From: an uncultured Collinsella sp.
Lineage (GTDB): Bacteria > Actinomycetota > Coriobacteriia > Coriobacteriales > Coriobacteriaceae
Assembly: GCA_900541025.1 (NCBI GenBank)
Contig: UQIL01000051.1
Coordinates: 1-5,872 of the forward strand
Reading direction: 5' to 3'
DNA length: 5,872 nucleotides
The first letter of the stretch is position 1; each line of letters opens with the position of its first letter. The position numbers and the translations under genes are program-made. This document shows, piece by piece, positions 5,378 to 5,872 of the stretch. Below the pieces are notes generated by a model. That model was given only the letters and a program-made list of their open reading frames with translations, ran no database searches and was not told the origin of the DNA.

Positions 5378-5872
5378 TTAGTAGTCGAACTGGTGGTAGT
5401 AGCGGCGGTACTTGAGGTTGTGCTTGGTGACCAGCTCGTAGTTGCGCGCGAGGCGGTCGGTGGTCAGCACGGACAGGATCCAGGGGGACACGATGACGCG
5501 GAAGTCGTCGTCCAGGCCCGGAATCGCGTACTCGGCGGTGTCGATGATGACGTAGTCCTCGTCGCCGGTCACGCCGCTGGTGAGGAAGGCGCGGACGCGC
5601 TCGTCGAGGGCGCGGCACTCGTCCTCTCCCATGAACAGGAACACCGGGACGCCGGGCTCGAGCAGCTCGAGCGTGCCGTGGAAGAAGTCGTGCGAGGTGA
5701 TGTGGCGGATGCGCTTCCACTGCATCTCCTCGAGCAGGCACATGGAGTACAGGATGGTCTCGCCCCACAGCGCGCCCGAGCCGATGAACATGGTGTAGTC
5801 GGCCAGCGCGTACTTCCTGGCGAGCTCCTCGGCGCGCGGCTCGAAGCGCTTGCGGATGTCGAGCATGTCCTT
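5378..5872 (-). CDS. SIS-domain phosphosugar deglycase/isomerase, partial (5' end missing)
   Basis: The C-terminal 164 residues of a SIS-fold enzyme; the frame stays open to the window edge, and the Met at 5866 is probably internal because AAGGA sits only one base before it. Numbering from that Met, a FIGSG glycine loop (27-31) opens the second SIS domain, followed by LLEEMQW (44-50), SHDFFHGT (58-65), FLFMGEDE (77-83) and a C-terminal HNLKYRRYYHQFDY. The RRY...Y tail, the EMQW motif and the FHG motif resemble FrlB/FraB enzymes, which split 6-phosphorylated Amadori products such as fructoselysine-6-phosphate into glucose-6-phosphate and the amine. Glu47 and His63 are 16 apart, the spacing I recall for the catalytic Glu/His pair of FraB. 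Family members are about 330-350 aa, so roughly half is missing. Nearly every codon ends in G or C, suggesting high expression. A related aldose-ketose isomerase or GlmS-like SIS protein is the alternative. Confidence 0.8.
   Translation of the reverse strand, partial: KDMLDIRKRFEPRAEELARKYALADYTMFIGSGALWGETILYSMCLLEEMQWKRIRHITSHDFFHGTLELLEPGVPVFLFMGEDECRALDERVRAFLTSGVTGDEDYVIIDTAEYAIPGLDDDFRVIVSPWILSVLTTDRLARNYELVTKHNLKYRRYYHQFDY

Overview
The window looks like chromosomal DNA from a moderately high-GC Gram-positive actinobacterium. A gut Coriobacteriia such as Collinsella is my best guess, from the character of the genes and codon use; no marker gene here proves it. It holds two complete genes on the + strand, one partial gene on the - strand, and an unusual repeat array between the convergent ends.

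Layout. Positions 1-343 are intergenic: a hairpin-forming inverted pair (142-187), then a plausible promoter with an overlapping dyad (275-309). A Shine-Dalgarno sequence at 338-342 points to a TTG start at 350. Positions 350-2476 encode a 12-TM RND/MMPL-family transporter. After 32 bases, 2509-4938 encodes a secreted 809-residue protein with a conserved-looking N-terminal beta-type domain and two blocks of xxxLxxG heptads separated by an Ala-rich helical insert. A hairpin at 4986-5022 probably ends this two-gene operon.

Positions 5023-5377 carry no gene. They hold an array of seven copies of a ~15-bp motif in strictly alternating orientation, almost all stepped by exactly 31 bp (5082-5263), followed by a strong terminator (5294-5326) for the - strand gene. 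That gene (5378-5872, 5' end outside the window) encodes the C-terminal half of a SIS-fold phosphosugar enzyme resembling the FrlB/FraB fructosamine-6-phosphate deglycases, with extreme G/C-ending codon bias.

How it fits together. The transporter and the heptad-repeat protein are co-transcribed and very likely work as one envelope system: an inner-membrane pump with an exported, rod-like partner. The substrate cannot be read from the sequence. The SIS enzyme belongs to a separate, convergent sugar or Amadori-product catabolic unit. The most unusual feature is the phased alternating repeat array between the two terminators, with a diverged pair of the same geometry upstream of the operon.
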